Positions 11,655 through 22,269 of a DNA stretch of 64,000 bases are shown here, piece by piece. The stretch is from Scandinavium goeteborgense. Its GTDB lineage: Bacteria > Pseudomonadota > Gammaproteobacteria > Enterobacterales > Enterobacteriaceae. The stretch spans positions 496,001 through 560,000 of the forward strand of contig NZ_CP054058.1 of assembly GCF_003935895.2 (NCBI RefSeq), given 5' to 3'. Every line of letters begins with the position of its first letter. The first letter of the stretch is position 1. Both the position numbers and the translations under genes were made by a program. Below the pieces are notes generated by a model, which saw only the letters and a program-made list of their open reading frames with translations, ran no database searches and was not told the DNA's origin.

Positions 11655-13601
11655 TTGAGTGACATGGCGAAAAACCTAATACTCTGGCTGGTCATCGCAG
11701 TCGTACTGATGTCAGTGTTCCAGAGCTTTGGGCCCAGCGAGTCAAATGGCCGTAAGGTGGATTACTCTACCTTCCTGCAAGAGGTCAATCAGGACCAGGT
11801 TCGCGAAGCGCGTATCAACGGACGTGAGATCAACGTTACCAAGAAAGATAGTAACCGTTACACGACTTACATTCCGGTTAACGATCCTAAACTGCTTGAT
11901 AACCTGCTGACCAAGAACGTGAAAGTAGTGGGCGAACCGCCTGAAGAACCAAGCCTGCTGGCTTCAATCTTCATTTCCTGGTTCCCAATGCTTCTGCTGA
12001 TTGGTGTCTGGATCTTCTTCATGCGACAGATGCAGGGCGGCGGCGGTAAAGGCGCCATGTCGTTTGGTAAAAGCAAAGCGCGCATGCTAACGGAAGATCA
12101 GATCAAGACCACTTTTGCTGACGTTGCAGGTTGTGACGAAGCGAAAGAGGAAGTGGCCGAACTGGTTGAATACCTGCGTGAGCCAAGCCGTTTCCAGAAA
12201 CTGGGCGGTAAAATTCCAAAAGGCGTTCTGATGGTGGGCCCGCCGGGTACCGGTAAAACGCTGCTGGCGAAAGCAATCGCCGGTGAAGCGAAAGTGCCTT
12301 TCTTCACAATTTCAGGTTCTGACTTCGTAGAAATGTTCGTGGGTGTCGGTGCATCTCGTGTGCGTGACATGTTCGAGCAGGCTAAAAAGGCAGCACCTTG
12401 CATCATCTTCATCGATGAAATCGACGCCGTAGGCCGCCAGCGTGGCGCAGGTCTGGGCGGTGGTCATGATGAACGTGAACAGACGCTGAACCAGATGCTG
12501 GTTGAGATGGATGGCTTTGAAGGTAATGAAGGCATCATCGTTATCGCCGCAACGAACCGTCCAGACGTACTTGACCCAGCGCTGCTGCGTCCAGGCCGTT
12601 TCGACCGTCAGGTTGTTGTTGGTCTGCCAGACGTACGTGGCCGTGAGCAAATCCTGAAAGTGCATATGCGTCGCGTACCGCTGGCTCCAGATATCGACGC
12701 GGCAATCATCGCGCGTGGTACACCTGGCTTCTCCGGTGCAGATCTTGCTAACCTCGTCAACGAAGCCGCTCTGTTTGCCGCTCGCGGTAACAAGCGTGTC
12801 GTATCGATGGTTGAGTTCGAGAAAGCGAAAGACAAGATCATGATGGGTGCGGAACGTCGCTCCATGGTGATGACTGAAGCGCAGAAAGAGTCCACGGCAT
12901 ATCACGAAGCCGGTCACGCTATTATCGGTCGCCTGGTTCCGGAACACGATCCGGTCCATAAAGTGACGATTATCCCGCGTGGTCGTGCATTAGGTGTGAC
13001 GTTCTTCCTGCCTGAAGGCGACGCAATCAGCGCCAGCCGTCAGAAGCTCGAGAGTCAAATCTCTACGCTGTACGGTGGCCGTCTGGCTGAAGAAATTATT
13101 TACGGTGCAGAACATGTGTCGACCGGTGCGTCCAACGATATTAAAGTTGCGACCTCCATCGCCCGTAACATGGTGACCCAGTGGGGCTTCTCTGAAAAAC
13201 TCGGTCCGCTGCTGTACGCGGAAGAAGAGGGTGAAGTATTCCTGGGCCGCTCAGTGGCGAAAGCGAAACACATGTCCGATGAAACGGCTCGTATCATCGA
13301 TCAGGAAGTGAAGCTGTTGATTGAGCGTAACTATGCTCGTGCTCGCCAGCTGCTGAATGAGAACATGGACATTCTGCACACCATGAAAGACGCGTTGATG
13401 AAGTATGAAACCATCGATGCGCCGCAGATTGATGACATCATGTCACGCCGTGATGTTCGCCCACCTGCGGGTTGGGAAGACAGCAACGGTAGCAGCAATA
13501 ATTCTGACAATAATGGCACCCCGCGTGCTCCGCGTCCGGTCGATGAACCGCGTACGCCGAACCCGGGTAACACCATGTCAGAGCAGCTGGACGACAAATA
13601 A
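11655..13601 (+). CDS. ftsH: FtsH, membrane-bound AAA+ zinc metalloprotease
   Basis: Hexameric inner-membrane protease that degrades sigma-32, LpxC, SsrA-tagged and damaged membrane proteins. Two N-terminal transmembrane helices lie at about residues 8-28 and 100-123. The AAA module has Walker A GPPGTGKT and Walker B IIFIDEID, with SRH further on. The zinc site is HEAGH. The Ser/Asn/Pro-rich tail is variable. Two starts compete: TTG at 11655, 9 nt after AAGAGG, and ATG at 11664. The TTG is better spaced, and E. coli has the same TTG-AGT-GAC-ATG arrangement, so 644-648 residues are expected. Confidence 0.97.
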   Translation: MSDMAKNLILWLVIAVVLMSVFQSFGPSESNGRKVDYSTFLQEVNQDQVREARINGREINVTKKDSNRYTTYIPVNDPKLLDNLLTKNVKVVGEPPEEPSLLASIFISWFPMLLLIGVWIFFMRQMQGGGGKGAMSFGKSKARMLTEDQIKTTFADVAGCDEAKEEVAELVEYLREPSRFQKLGGKIPKGVLMVGPPGTGKTLLAKAIAGEAKVPFFTISGSDFVEMFVGVGASRVRDMFEQAKKAAPCIIFIDEIDAVGRQRGAGLGGGHDEREQTLNQMLVEMDGFEGNEGIIVIAATNRPDVLDPALLRPGRFDRQVVVGLPDVRGREQILKVHMRRVPLAPDIDAAIIARGTPGFSGADLANLVNEAALFAARGNKRVVSMVEFEKAKDKIMMGAERRSMVMTEAQKESTAYHEAGHAIIGRLVPEHDPVHKVTIIPRGRALGVTFFLPEGDAISASRQKLESQISTLYGGRLAEEIIYGAEHVSTGASNDIKVATSIARNMVTQWGFSEKLGPLLYAEEEGEVFLGRSVAKAKHMSDETARIIDQEVKLLIERNYARARQLLNENMDILHTMKDALMKYETIDAPQIDDIMSRRDVRPPAGWEDSNGSSNNSDNNGTPRAPRPVDEPRTPNPGNTMSEQLDDK

Positions 13602-13635
13602 GTTATCCGTTGTTAATGACGCTGCTTTAACTGAA

Positions 13636-13668
13636 AACCCTGGGGCGACTGCTCCGGGGTTTTTTTAT
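13636..13668 (+). terminator. Intrinsic terminator between ftsH and folP
   Basis: AACCCTGGGGC pairs with GCTCCGGGGTT (two wobbles), followed by eight T. It probably attenuates rather than blocks transcription into folP. Confidence 0.8.
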
Positions 13669-13698
13669 TTTGCTAACACACAATACCAGGGATTCTTC

Positions 13699-14547
13699 AT
13701 GAAACTCTTCGCCCAGGGCACCACACTCGATCTCGCTTATCCGCACGTGATGGGCATTCTGAACGTTACCCCAGACTCATTTTCTGATGGCGGGACGCAC
13801 AACACGTTGGTCGAGGCGGTAAAACACGCCAATCTGATGATTAACGCCGGTGCGACGATTATCGATGTGGGCGGCGAATCGACTCGTCCAGGTGCGGCAG
13901 AGGTGAGCGTTGATGAAGAGTTGTCCCGCGTTATTCCGGTGATAGAAGCGATTGCCCAGCGTTTTGAAGTGTGGATTTCGGTAGATACGTCTAAGCCCGA
14001 AGTCATTCGCGAGTCGGCCCGCGTTGGGGCGCATATCATCAATGATATCCGCTCTCTGACCGAGCCCGGTGCCCTCGAGGCCGCAGCAGAAACGGGTTTG
14101 CCCGTCTGTCTGATGCACATGCAAGGTGAGCCGAAAACCATGCAGGAAGCGCCGAAGTATGATGACGTGTTTGCAGACGTGAATCGCTTCTTTATTGAGC
14201 ATATCGCACGCTGCGAGGCTGCTGGTATCACAAAAAACAAATTGCTGCTCGACCCGGGATTCGGTTTCGGTAAAAATCTCAACCACAATTACACGCTGCT
14301 TGCTCGCTTATCAGAGCTTGATCATTATGACCTGCCGCTGTTGGTGGGAATGTCTCGAAAAGTGATGATTGGCCAATTGCTGAATGTCGGACCGTCAGAG
14401 CGCCTGAATGGCAGCCTGGCCTGTGCAGTGATTGCCGCGATGCAGGGGGCGAAAATTATTCGCGTTCACGATGTGAAAGAGACAGTTGAAGCGATGCGGG
14501 TGGTAGAAGCCACTCTGTCTGCAAGGGAAAAAAAATACTATGAGTAA
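13699..14547 (+). CDS. folP: FolP, dihydropteroate synthase
   Basis: Joins 6-hydroxymethyl-dihydropterin diphosphate to p-aminobenzoate in folate synthesis; the sulfonamide target. The start at 13699 ([12 protein letters not shown]) gives 282 residues as in E. coli. The much longer open frame overlapping ftsH is an artefact. Signatures are [15 protein letters not shown] and [12 protein letters not shown]; the conserved DPGFGFGK is also present. No insertion of the kind known for sulfonamide resistance is seen. It overlaps glmM by 8 nt. Confidence 0.97.
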   Translation: MKLFAQGTTLDLAYPHVMGILNVTPDSFSDGGTHNTLVEAVKHANLMINAGATIIDVGGESTRPGAAEVSVDEELSRVIPVIEAIAQRFEVWISVDTSKPEVIRESARVGAHIINDIRSLTEPGALEAAAETGLPVCLMHMQGEPKTMQEAPKYDDVFADVNRFFIEHIARCEAAGITKNKLLLDPGFGFGKNLNHNYTLLARLSELDHYDLPLLVGMSRKVMIGQLLNVGPSERLNGSLACAVIAAMQGAKIIRVHDVKETVEAMRVVEATLSAREKKYYE

Positions 14548-15877
14548 CCGTAAATATTTTGGCACCGACGGCATTCGCGGTCGCGTGGGTGATGCTCCGA
14601 TCACTCCTGATTTCGTTTTGAAGCTCGGTTTTGCTGCCGGTAAAGTACTGGCTCGTCACGGCTCACGTAAGGTCATCATTGGCAAAGATACCCGCATTTC
14701 AGGCTACATGCTAGAATCCGCGCTCGAAGCCGGTCTTGCCGCCGCAGGCCTTTCTGCATCCTTTACCGGTCCAATGCCCACTCCAGCAGTGGCGTATCTG
14801 ACCCGCACGTTCCGGGCCGAAGCAGGAATTGTTATTTCTGCGTCCCATAATCCGTACTACGACAACGGCATCAAATTCTTCACCATCGACGGCACCAAGC
14901 TGCCGGATTCCGTAGAAGAAGCAATTGAAGCGGAACTGGAAAAAGAACTCACCTGCGTTGATTCCGCGGAATTGGGTAAAGCCAGCCGGATCGTTGATGC
15001 CGCTGGCCGTTACATCGAGTTTTGTAAGGCAACCTTCCCGAATGAGCTGCGCCTTAACGAGCTGAAAATTGTTGTCGATTGTGCCAACGGCGCAACCTAC
15101 CACATCGCACCGAACGTATTCCGTGAGCTCGGCGCACAGGTGATCACCATCGGCTGCGAACCGAACGGCTTGAACATCAATGAAGAGGTTGGTGCCACCG
15201 ACGTTCGTGCGCTGCAGGCGCGCGTGCTGGCAGAAAAAGCCCATCTTGGCATCGCTTTTGACGGCGACGGTGACCGTGTGATTATGGTTGACCATGAAGG
15301 CAATAAAGTCGACGGCGATCAGATCCTCTACATCATCGCCCGTGAAGGGCTGCGTCAGGGCCAGCTACGTGGTGGCGCGGTTGGGACGCTGATGAGCAAC
15401 ATGGGTCTGGAAGTGGCGCTCAAACAGCTGGGCATTCCGTTTACCCGCGCGAAAGTGGGCGATCGCTATGTACTGGAAAAAATGCAGGAAAAAGGCTGGC
15501 GCATCGGGGCAGAAAACTCCGGCCACGTTATCCTGCTGGACAAAACCACCACTGGTGACGGTATCGTGGCGGCGTTGCAGGTTGTGGCGGCGATTGCGCG
15601 TAATCACCTGACCCTTCAGGATTTGTGCAGCGGTATGAAGATGTTCCCGCAGGTACTGGTCAACGTCCGCTATACCGATGGTGGCGTAAACCCACTGGAA
15701 CACGACAGCGTGAAAAGCGTAACGGCAGAAGTTGAGGCCGCGTTGGGCAGCCGTGGCCGTGTCCTGCTGCGTAAATCGGGCACTGAGCCGCTGATTCGCG
15801 TGATGGTTGAAGGTGAAGACGATGCGCAGGTAAATGAATTTGCTAATCGCATTGCCGACGCGGTTAAAGCTGTCTAA
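14540..15877 (+). CDS. glmM: GlmM, phosphoglucosamine mutase
   Basis: Interconverts glucosamine-6-P and glucosamine-1-P for UDP-GlcNAc synthesis. The 445 residues equal E. coli. The phosphoserine loop is [12 protein letters not shown] (Ser102), the metal site is FDGDGDR, and the sugar loop is GAENSGHV. It is translationally coupled to folP through an 8-nt overlap. A clear terminator follows. Confidence 0.98.
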   Translation: MSNRKYFGTDGIRGRVGDAPITPDFVLKLGFAAGKVLARHGSRKVIIGKDTRISGYMLESALEAGLAAAGLSASFTGPMPTPAVAYLTRTFRAEAGIVISASHNPYYDNGIKFFTIDGTKLPDSVEEAIEAELEKELTCVDSAELGKASRIVDAAGRYIEFCKATFPNELRLNELKIVVDCANGATYHIAPNVFRELGAQVITIGCEPNGLNINEEVGATDVRALQARVLAEKAHLGIAFDGDGDRVIMVDHEGNKVDGDQILYIIAREGLRQGQLRGGAVGTLMSNMGLEVALKQLGIPFTRAKVGDRYVLEKMQEKGWRIGAENSGHVILLDKTTTGDGIVAALQVVAAIARNHLTLQDLCSGMKMFPQVLVNVRYTDGGVNPLEHDSVKSVTAEVEAALGSRGRVLLRKSGTEPLIRVMVEGEDDAQVNEFANRIADAVKAV

Positions 15878-15893
15878 TCCGCGTTAACTGCCT

Positions 15894-15920
15894 AAAAAGG
15901 CGGCTTTTGTCGCCTTTTTG
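15894..15920 (+). terminator. Intrinsic terminator after glmM
   Basis: AAAAAGGCG and CGCCTTTTT form a stem around GCTTTTGT, with a T-run. Confidence 0.85.
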
Positions 15921-16102
15921 TTGAGCAGTAGTTCGGTTTTTGCTGTTTTTTTCTGCACTTGATACAATGCATCAAAATTGCCCTTGCGAAGCCGATTCGC
16001 TTTGGTTAGTATTCACACCCGCTTCAGTGGGAAACATTAAAAACGTCCCGCTTTTGGTTGAAGCAATTGGTATGCGGTAGTACCGCAAGGAACAGGTTGA
16101 TT

Positions 16103-16432
16103 ATGTACGAAGCTCTTCTGGTCGTTTTCCTTCTTGTTGCGATTGGCCTCGTTGGTCTGATCATGCTGCAGCAGGGTAAAGGCGCTGATATGGGAGCCTC
16201 CTTCGGAGCAGGCGCATCCGCTACACTGTTTGGCTCAAGTGGTTCTGGTAATTTCATGACCCGCATGACCGGAGTTCTGGCGACGCTGTTCTTCATCATC
16301 AGTCTGGTACTGGGTAACCTCAATACCAATAAGACCAACAAAGGAAGCGAGTGGGATAACCTGACTGCACCTAAATCGGAGCAGACTCAGCCAGCCGCAC
16401 CGGCACAGCCGAGCAGCGATATCCCGCACTAA
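16103..16432 (+). CDS. secG: SecG, preprotein translocase subunit
   Basis: Accessory subunit of the SecYEG channel. The start at 16103 (MYEALLVVFLLVAIGL) follows AAGGAACAGG and gives 109 residues; the in-frame ATG 45 nt upstream is not family-like. Two transmembrane helices lie at about 2-22 and 52-72, joined by the glycine/serine-rich loop GASFGAGASATLFGSSGSGN. A Pro/Ala-rich cytoplasmic tail ends SSDIPH. It lies immediately upstream of tRNA-Leu, as in E. coli. Confidence 0.97.
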   Translation: MYEALLVVFLLVAIGLVGLIMLQQGKGADMGASFGAGASATLFGSSGSGNFMTRMTGVLATLFFIISLVLGNLNTNKTNKGSEWDNLTAPKSEQTQPAAPAQPSSDIPH

Positions 16433-16442
16433 GTATTTCAGT

Positions 16443-16529
16443 ACCGAGGTGGTGGAATTGGTAGACACGCTACCTTGAGGTGGTAGTGCCCTAACGGGCT
16501 TGTGGGTTCGAGTCCCATCCTCGGTACCA
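16443..16529 (+). tRNA. leuU: tRNA-Leu(GAG)
   Basis: An 87-nt class II tRNA with CCA encoded. The acceptor stem ACCGAGG/CCTCGGT is followed by discriminator A. The anticodon stem CTACC/GGTAG encloses loop TTGAGGT with anticodon GAG at 16477-16479. The long variable arm of leucine tRNAs is present. The T-stem is GTGGG/CCCAT, with a G-U closing pair. The last 19 nt recur with one mismatch at 21439-21457, beyond argG (see findings). Confidence 0.96.
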
Positions 16530-16540
16530 ATATTCCAGAA

Positions 16541-16567
16541 AAGAGACGTCGAAAGACGTCTTTTTTT
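16541..16567 (+). terminator. Intrinsic terminator after tRNA-Leu
   Basis: AGACGTC-GAAA-GACGTCT is a perfect GNRA-capped hairpin followed by seven T. It ends the secG-leuU transcript. Confidence 0.9.
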
Positions 16568-16687
16568 GTTTTTGTCCTTTTTAATCCCTTAGTTTTTTTA
16601 TAAACAAATCTCTCCTGTTGGGTTCTTCCAATAATAGCTAAAGTCGGCTTCGTCTATTTTTACATCAAATGCAGGAACGAAGACGTC

Positions 16688-17086
16688 GTGAATATATCCA
16701 GAATCGTGGCCCTGACGGGAATATTAATGCTGACCGCGTGCAGCAGTTCGTCATCTTTAACGTCTGTGAAAGAAATACAGGACATGCCGGTGCCTGTCGT
16801 CCATGCACAAAATAGTACGCCGGCAGATAACGCTACGCTGATGGATTGTTATAAAGACAACGCAACACGTCTCAGCCAGCTGCAATATTCGTTGAAAACA
16901 AATATGGGTGATGATGTCAGTCCATCCGAAGTTTTGGATACGCATAGTGATGCTCATCGGGTATTTGCTGCATTATCAAAACTGGAACAAATTTCCGCGA
17001 TGAACGAAACCTATCGTAAAGAAGGGAATGTCGTGGGATTGAAAGCCATCAATGAGATGCTGAAACCGCTGAGCGGCACCGCCTGA
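16688..17086 (+). CDS. Putative small lipoprotein of unknown function
   Basis: A 132-residue protein starting with GTG (AGGA 12 nt upstream). The N-terminus is a lipoprotein signal: MNISRIVALTGILMLTAC with lipobox LTAC (Cys18), followed by a serine-rich linker. The mature part has two helical-looking segments and one further cysteine, in the segment LMDCYKDN. I do not recognise the family. It lies between tRNA-Leu and a yfaZ-like gene, where E. coli has nothing, so it is an accessory gene. Coding status is supported by the signal peptide and lack of any overlapping gene. Confidence 0.75.
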   Translation: MNISRIVALTGILMLTACSSSSSLTSVKEIQDMPVPVVHAQNSTPADNATLMDCYKDNATRLSQLQYSLKTNMGDDVSPSEVLDTHSDAHRVFAALSKLEQISAMNETYRKEGNVVGLKAINEMLKPLSGTA

Positions 17087-17103
17087 GAAAGGCGAACGAA
17101 ATG

Positions 17104-17128
17104 GAGATTGCCGGTTGCCGGCAATCTC
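17104..17128. terminator. Hairpin between lipoprotein gene and yfaZ-like gene
   Basis: GAGATTGCCGG-TTG-CCGGCAATCTC is a perfect 11-bp inverted repeat between converging genes. It lacks a strong T-run on either side, so termination efficiency is uncertain. Confidence 0.55.
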
Positions 17129-17137
17129 TGAAATCAT

Positions 17138-17689
17138 TTAGAAGCTGAAGCTAACACCGGCGTAGGCGCCGTCAGCTAATTTGTTGTCACGGTTTCCGTT
17201 CTTACCGTCCATATCGATGTAGCGATACCCGCCTTCAATACTCACTGATTTAATGACACGCACGCGCACGCCCGCGTTTGCTTCCATGTAGTCATCCACG
17301 CCGCTTGAGAGTGAATCTGGAGAGTAGTAGTAGTCACCAAATACGGTGATGAAGTCACCCAGAGGAACCTGCGCACCGCCGCCGACTGCAACTGCATAAC
17401 CTTCGTCCCCGTCGTTCGGATTCAGGTACAGCGCTTTACCGCCCAGGGTAAAAAGCACCGGGCCTAACGGCAGGTTGAAGCCCATACCCAGGCCGGCCAC
17501 ATCGCCGTCGTCATCGCTGTGGGCCCAGTTGCCATTGAAGGTCAGACCCGGATCGTTCGCGCCAAAACTGGCGGACAGATTAGTAAATTCTTCCCCGGCT
17601 TCCCCGTGGAGATTGATAGATGCATTGGCAGCCGCAGCGGTGCCGAGTGCGGCAACCAGCAAAGCCGCTTTTAGCTTAAACATACGCAT
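17138..17689 (-). CDS. YfaZ-family outer-membrane protein
   Basis: A 183-residue protein with a signal peptide (MRMFKLKAALLVAALGTAAAANA) and a predicted small beta-barrel ending in the aromatic SFSF typical of outer-membrane insertion. It contains the YfaZ signatures NWAHSDDDGDVAGLG and YYYSPDSLSSGVDDYMEAN. Function of the family is unknown. The GAAGGA upstream supports the MRMF start. It lies 79 bp downstream of the ompA-like gene on the same strand, separated by an intrinsic terminator. E. coli carries yfaZ elsewhere on the chromosome, so this copy is part of the local island. Confidence 0.88.
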   Translation of the reverse strand: MRMFKLKAALLVAALGTAAAANASINLHGEAGEEFTNLSASFGANDPGLTFNGNWAHSDDDGDVAGLGMGFNLPLGPVLFTLGGKALYLNPNDGDEGYAVAVGGGAQVPLGDFITVFGDYYYSPDSLSSGVDDYMEANAGVRVRVIKSVSIEGGYRYIDMDGKNGNRDNKLADGAYAGVSFSF

Positions 17690-17706
17690 GGGTGATCCTT
17701 CAGGTA

Positions 17707-17734
17707 TAAAAAAGCCCGATACGTATGATCGGGC
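17707..17734 (-). terminator. Intrinsic terminator of the ompA-like gene
   Basis: On the minus strand GCCCGAT and ATCGGGC form a stem followed by TTTTTT. It lies between the stop of the ompA-like gene and the yfaZ start, so yfaZ must rely on read-through or its own promoter. Confidence 0.8.
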
Positions 17735-17768
17735 AAATAAATCAAATGTTTGCTATCGCGAGTGAAGC

Positions 17769-18800
17769 TTACTGACCGGAGATCTGTACCACTACACGGC
17801 GATCTGGGGACAGGCAGTTGATCAGCGCATTGCCGGACTGGTTGTCACAAGAGTTACCGGTTACAGAATCGTTGGCGCCACGGCCTTCGGTCTGAATGTT
17901 TGCAGCAGGCATGCCATCAGCTACCAGCTGGTCAGCAACGGCCTGCGCACGACGTGCAGAGAGCTGCTGGTTGTATTCAGCCTGACCAGTACGGTCGCTG
18001 TAGCCGATTACAGTGGTGTTTTTGTCTTTAGCAGCCTGCATTTCTGGAGAGTTGTACAGCTGGTCGATTGCAGCTTTGCCTTCGTCAGTCAGCGCGGCGG
18101 AATCGTAACCGAACATCACGTCAGACTTCAGGTTGAAGGTTTTAACTTCTGGAGCTGGTGCTGGAGCAACGACTGGTGCTACGTCGTCGTTCTGGCCGAA
18201 GCGATATACGATGCCAGCGGTCACGGAGTGAACGTCTGAGCTCAGACCGATCTGGTTAGAGTTGCCAACGTTGCTAACCCACTGGTATTCCAGACGGCCA
18301 GCCCAGTTTTTGGTGAAGGCATATTCGGTACCCGCAGCAACCACTGGACGCACGCCAGTTTCGAATTTGTTGTGACCGGCAACGTCGGTCTCAGCACGGT
18401 AACCCATCGCACCGAAACGACCGTACAGATCCCAGTCATCGGTCAGAGCGTAGCTGGTTTTCAGAGACAGCTGCAGACCCTGGCTCTTCATTTTAGCGCC
18501 GTTTACGCCGTTGTTACCGTTGAACTGCATGTTGCCCAGGTAGTCGTAACCACCTTCAACTGCCAGCCAGTTAGTGATCTGGTAACCACCAAATACACCA
18601 CCGCCAACGTTGTCGTGATCAACGTTGAAATCATTGGAAGCTGACAGGCTGTCGTTGAAATCTTTGTTGCCGCTGACGTCAGCGTAATGAGACCAACCGA
18701 ATTTAGCACCGGCGTACCAGGTATTTGCGTTACCAGCTGCGAATGCGGAAGAAACTGCGCATGCGTTTAAAACAATCAGAGCGACAAGCGTCTTTTTCAT
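17769..18800 (-). CDS. OmpA paralogue, outer-membrane beta-barrel with peptidoglycan-binding domain
   Basis: A 343-residue OmpA-family protein. The signal peptide MKKTLVALIVLNACAVSSAFA is followed by an eight-strand barrel (about 22-195). A short hinge VAPAPAPEV and the C-terminal OmpA-like peptidoglycan-binding domain follow (NLKSDVMFGYDSAALTDEG; the disulfide-forming pair in GNSCDN and LINC). Surface loops differ from housekeeping OmpA, being Asn/Asp rich. The housekeeping ompA lies at another locus in Enterobacteriaceae, so this is probably an additional copy; that is inference from location. It probably has its own promoter in the AT-rich 218 bp upstream. Confidence 0.92.
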   Translation of the reverse strand: MKKTLVALIVLNACAVSSAFAAGNANTWYAGAKFGWSHYADVSGNKDFNDSLSASNDFNVDHDNVGGGVFGGYQITNWLAVEGGYDYLGNMQFNGNNGVNGAKMKSQGLQLSLKTSYALTDDWDLYGRFGAMGYRAETDVAGHNKFETGVRPVVAAGTEYAFTKNWAGRLEYQWVSNVGNSNQIGLSSDVHSVTAGIVYRFGQNDDVAPVVAPAPAPEVKTFNLKSDVMFGYDSAALTDEGKAAIDQLYNSPEMQAAKDKNTTVIGYSDRTGQAEYNQQLSARRAQAVADQLVADGMPAANIQTEGRGANDSVTGNSCDNQSGNALINCLSPDRRVVVQISGQ

Positions 18801-18971
18801 TTTGAACCTTAATCCTATTTTGAAGTCAAAAACTTAAAAGTTGATGAATAGCGTAGGTCGCTAAGATATAGATGATTTTTATTTTATGTTAATTTTAAGA
18901 AGTTTAAATTTAAATATGGGCGGGATTTTAGACGATTAATTGTCGAGAGATTTGCAGATGTTTTGAAATGT

Positions 18972-19013
18972 AAAAAAACCCCCGGCTATTATTTATATGG
19001 CCGAAGGTCCTTA
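18972..19013 (-). terminator. Intrinsic terminator after the IprA-like gene
   Basis: On the minus strand ACCTTCGGC pairs with GCCGGGGGT (two G-U pairs) and is followed by TTTTTT. It ends the regulator gene before the ompA-like promoter region. Confidence 0.75.
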
Positions 19014-19018
19014 TGTGA

Positions 19019-19648
19019 TTAGAATTTCTCTGGGAGAGATTCGATATGTTGCAGATATCCACCACGAATAAATTGAATGTATTTCCCTTTCTTCAGGGCT
19101 GACAACACGTTCAAAATACTGCTACGCGAGAGATGTGTCCTGTCTTGTATATAATCGAGAATCGAAATTCTCATTCGCATATCTTCCGGAAGGAGAATCA
19201 TTTCCATCAGATGGTTGCGAATAACCGCATAGGTTCGCTGTTGTAAAACCAGAGCATCACGATAGGCAAGATACGCAGTATGGTATGCCAGCAGAGATGT
19301 GACATCTTCCCACAGGTTTTGTTCCCGGAAAATGCGAAGTGCTTCATCGGCATCAATGCGTGAAAGCGAAGATTCGGTTTCTGTGCGTAACACATGACCA
19401 CGCATTGGCTGCAGAATTTCAGCCACGCCAAACACGTGCCCTTCATAGACCGTAATCATCAGTAGCCCATCGGATGCGCGAAGGATTGAGATTTCCCCTT
19501 CCTTGCAAAGCCAGAGCTGCTGTTTGCCTTTGTAATGCCAATTCAGTTTTTTTCTTGGGACCGTATTAACTGGCGTTGCGAAGGGGTCAAGTGCCTCAAG
19601 GAGTCGATTTATTGCCTCCTGGGGGCGAATAGGCGATATAAGGTGCAT
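19019..19648 (-). CDS. IprA/YaiV-like winged-helix regulator (CRP-like fold)
   Basis: A 209-residue cytoplasmic protein with a cyclic-nucleotide-binding-like N-terminal half (segments WLCKEGEISILR and ITVYEGHVFGVAEIL). A C-terminal winged helix lies at about residues 155-200 (YIQDRTHLSRSSILNVLSALKKGKY). This layout matches IprA/YaiV, linked in E. coli and Salmonella to hydrogen peroxide resistance; target genes here are unknown. ATG at 19648 is chosen because TGAGGATC lies 5-6 nt upstream; an ATG 12 nt earlier lacks a ribosome site. The neighbouring ompA-like gene on the same strand is a plausible target, but that is inference. Confidence 0.65.
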   Translation of the reverse strand: MHLISPIRPQEAINRLLEALDPFATPVNTVPRKKLNWHYKGKQQLWLCKEGEISILRASDGLLMITVYEGHVFGVAEILQPMRGHVLRTETESSLSRIDADEALRIFREQNLWEDVTSLLAYHTAYLAYRDALVLQQRTYAVIRNHLMEMILLPEDMRMRISILDYIQDRTHLSRSSILNVLSALKKGKYIQFIRGGYLQHIESLPEKF

Positions 19649-19796
19649 AGAGATCCTCATGAATAATGACGATTTCTTCCGTCAGAAATTATAGAAGACA
19701 TGGTAATGCACAAGCAGGGATACCGACAGGTAAAATAGACTCAAACATGCTTTTAGGATGAAAAAAGTGGGGAGTTGGCAATCTTTTTTCGGTACA

Positions 19797-19823
19797 AAAA
19801 TAATAAAGGCCGGAAATCCGGCC
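19797..19823 (-). terminator. Intrinsic terminator of argG
   Basis: GGCCGGA-TT-TCCGGCC on the minus strand is followed by TTTATTATTTTTG, immediately after the argG stop. Confidence 0.8.
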
Positions 19824-19835
19824 TTAGTGATGGTC

Positions 19836-21230
<1,395 letters not shown>

Positions 21231-21232
21231 TC

Positions 21233-21271
21233 ACTGCATGTTTATGCAAAATAAGTGAGTTTTCATTTAAT
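21233..21271 (-). promoter_or_regulatory. Tandem ARG boxes (ArgR operator) of argG
   Basis: Two 18-bp boxes, at 21233-21250 and 21254-21271, each match about 15 of 18 positions of the ARG consensus WNTGAATWWWWATTCANW. They are separated by exactly 3 bp, the canonical spacing for an ArgR hexamer. They lie 50-90 bp ahead of the argG start, so arginine-dependent repression is expected. Confidence 0.75.
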
Positions 21272-21438
21272 CATCTTTTTTCAGGAACAGGAAGTGATTC
21301 ATGCGTGTTAGCTGAAAAAATCCCTCTCCATGTCGATAACATTATGCATAACAGCAGGTTTTTTATGCTTCATCAAATGCCAATATGAATGAGTTGACAT
21401 AACCGATGAAAATTCAATATACTACAGGCCGGTTTTAC

Positions 21439-21457
21439 GTCCCGTCCTCGGTACCAA
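21439..21457 (+). repeat. Partial direct repeat of the tRNA-Leu 3' end (att-like remnant)
   Basis: Nineteen nucleotides, GTCCCGTCCTCGGTACCAA, repeat the 3' end of leuU (16512-16530) in the same orientation, with one mismatch (G for A). The rest of the tRNA is missing. It sits between argG and tRNA-fMet. Such 3'-end duplications are typical of site-specific integration at tRNA genes. Confidence 0.7.
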
Positions 21458-21470
21458 ATCCCAGCAGTAT

Positions 21471-21499
21471 TTGCATTTTTTGCTCCGAATGAGTAAAAT
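21471..21499 (+). promoter_or_regulatory. Sigma-70 promoter for tRNA-fMet and the rimP-nusA operon
   Basis: TTGCAT at 21471-21476, 17 bp, and TAAAAT at 21494-21499, ending 15 nt before the tRNA. In E. coli the metY promoter also drives rimP-nusA-infB. Confidence 0.75.
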
Positions 21500-21514
21500 A
21501 TGCCACGTTTCAGG

Positions 21515-21591
<77 letters not shown>

Positions 21592-21704
21592 CTTTCCCTT
21601 TGAGTTTTTTTTCAAATATTCTCTTCGTATTCGTCGCTTGATTTGAAAGAATTCTCTCGGAAAGTACTCCAGACCGCATTTGCGGTTGTAGGGTTCAGTT
21701 ATCT

Positions 21705-21731
21705 AAAGCCCCGATTTATCGGGGTTTTTTG
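21705..21731 (+). terminator. Intrinsic terminator between metY and rimP
   Basis: AGCCCCGAT-TT-ATCGGGG followed by TTTTTTG. It lies inside the conserved metY-rimP-nusA transcription unit, so it probably gives partial termination. Confidence 0.8.
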
Positions 21732-21789
21732 TTATCTGACTAAAGAATAACTGGGCTTTATGCCCTTTTTTTACGTCTTGGGGGTGGGC

Positions 21790-22242
21790 TTGTCCACATT
21801 AGAACAGAAATTAACAGAGATGCTTAAAGCGCCGGTTGAGGCTCTGGGCTTCGAGCTGGTCGGCATCGAATTCATTCGCGGTCGCACATCTACGCTGCGC
21901 ATCTATATTGATAGTGAAGATGGCATCAATGTTGATGATTGTGCTGATGTGAGCCACCAGGTCAGTGCCGTCATGGATGTCGAAGACCCCGTTACCGTCG
22001 CTTACAACCTGGAAGTCTCCTCACCAGGGCTCGACCGTCCTATGTTCATCGCTGAACATTACACGCGTTTCCTCGGTGATGAGGTCACGCTGGTCCTGCG
22101 CATGGCGGTTCAGAACCGTCGTAAATGGCAGGGCATTATCAAAGCGGTAGACGGTGAGATGATCACTGTTACAGTCGAAGGCAAAGATGAAGTGTTCGCG
22201 CTGAGTAACATCCAGAAGGCGAACCTGGTTCCCCACTTTTAA
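21790..22242 (+). CDS. rimP: RimP, 30S maturation factor
   Basis: Cytoplasmic protein needed for assembly of the 30S central and head domains. The start is a TTG at 21790 (GGGGGTGG upstream) giving [10 protein letters not shown] after the initiator, as in E. coli, 150 residues. An ATG ten codons earlier would add a non-family N-terminus. The conserved core [11 protein letters not shown]-type segment is present as [12 protein letters not shown]. First protein gene of the rimP-nusA-infB-rbfA-truB cluster. Confidence 0.95.
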   Translation: MSTLEQKLTEMLKAPVEALGFELVGIEFIRGRTSTLRIYIDSEDGINVDDCADVSHQVSAVMDVEDPVTVAYNLEVSSPGLDRPMFIAEHYTRFLGDEVTLVLRMAVQNRRKWQGIIKAVDGEMITVTVEGKDEVFALSNIQKANLVPHF

Positions 22243-22269
22243 CAGTCTGGATTGAGGTGAAAGGCCCCG

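Noticed and set aside
13405-13698. N-terminal extension of the folP frame into ftsH
   Set aside because: The family start MKLFAQG at 13699 is clear and an intrinsic terminator lies in the would-be extension.
16541-16687. Possible integrase or other gene remnant next to tRNA-Leu
   Set aside because: I looked for coding sequence beside the tRNA, where an integrase would be expected; the stretch is a terminator plus AT-rich DNA with no frame.
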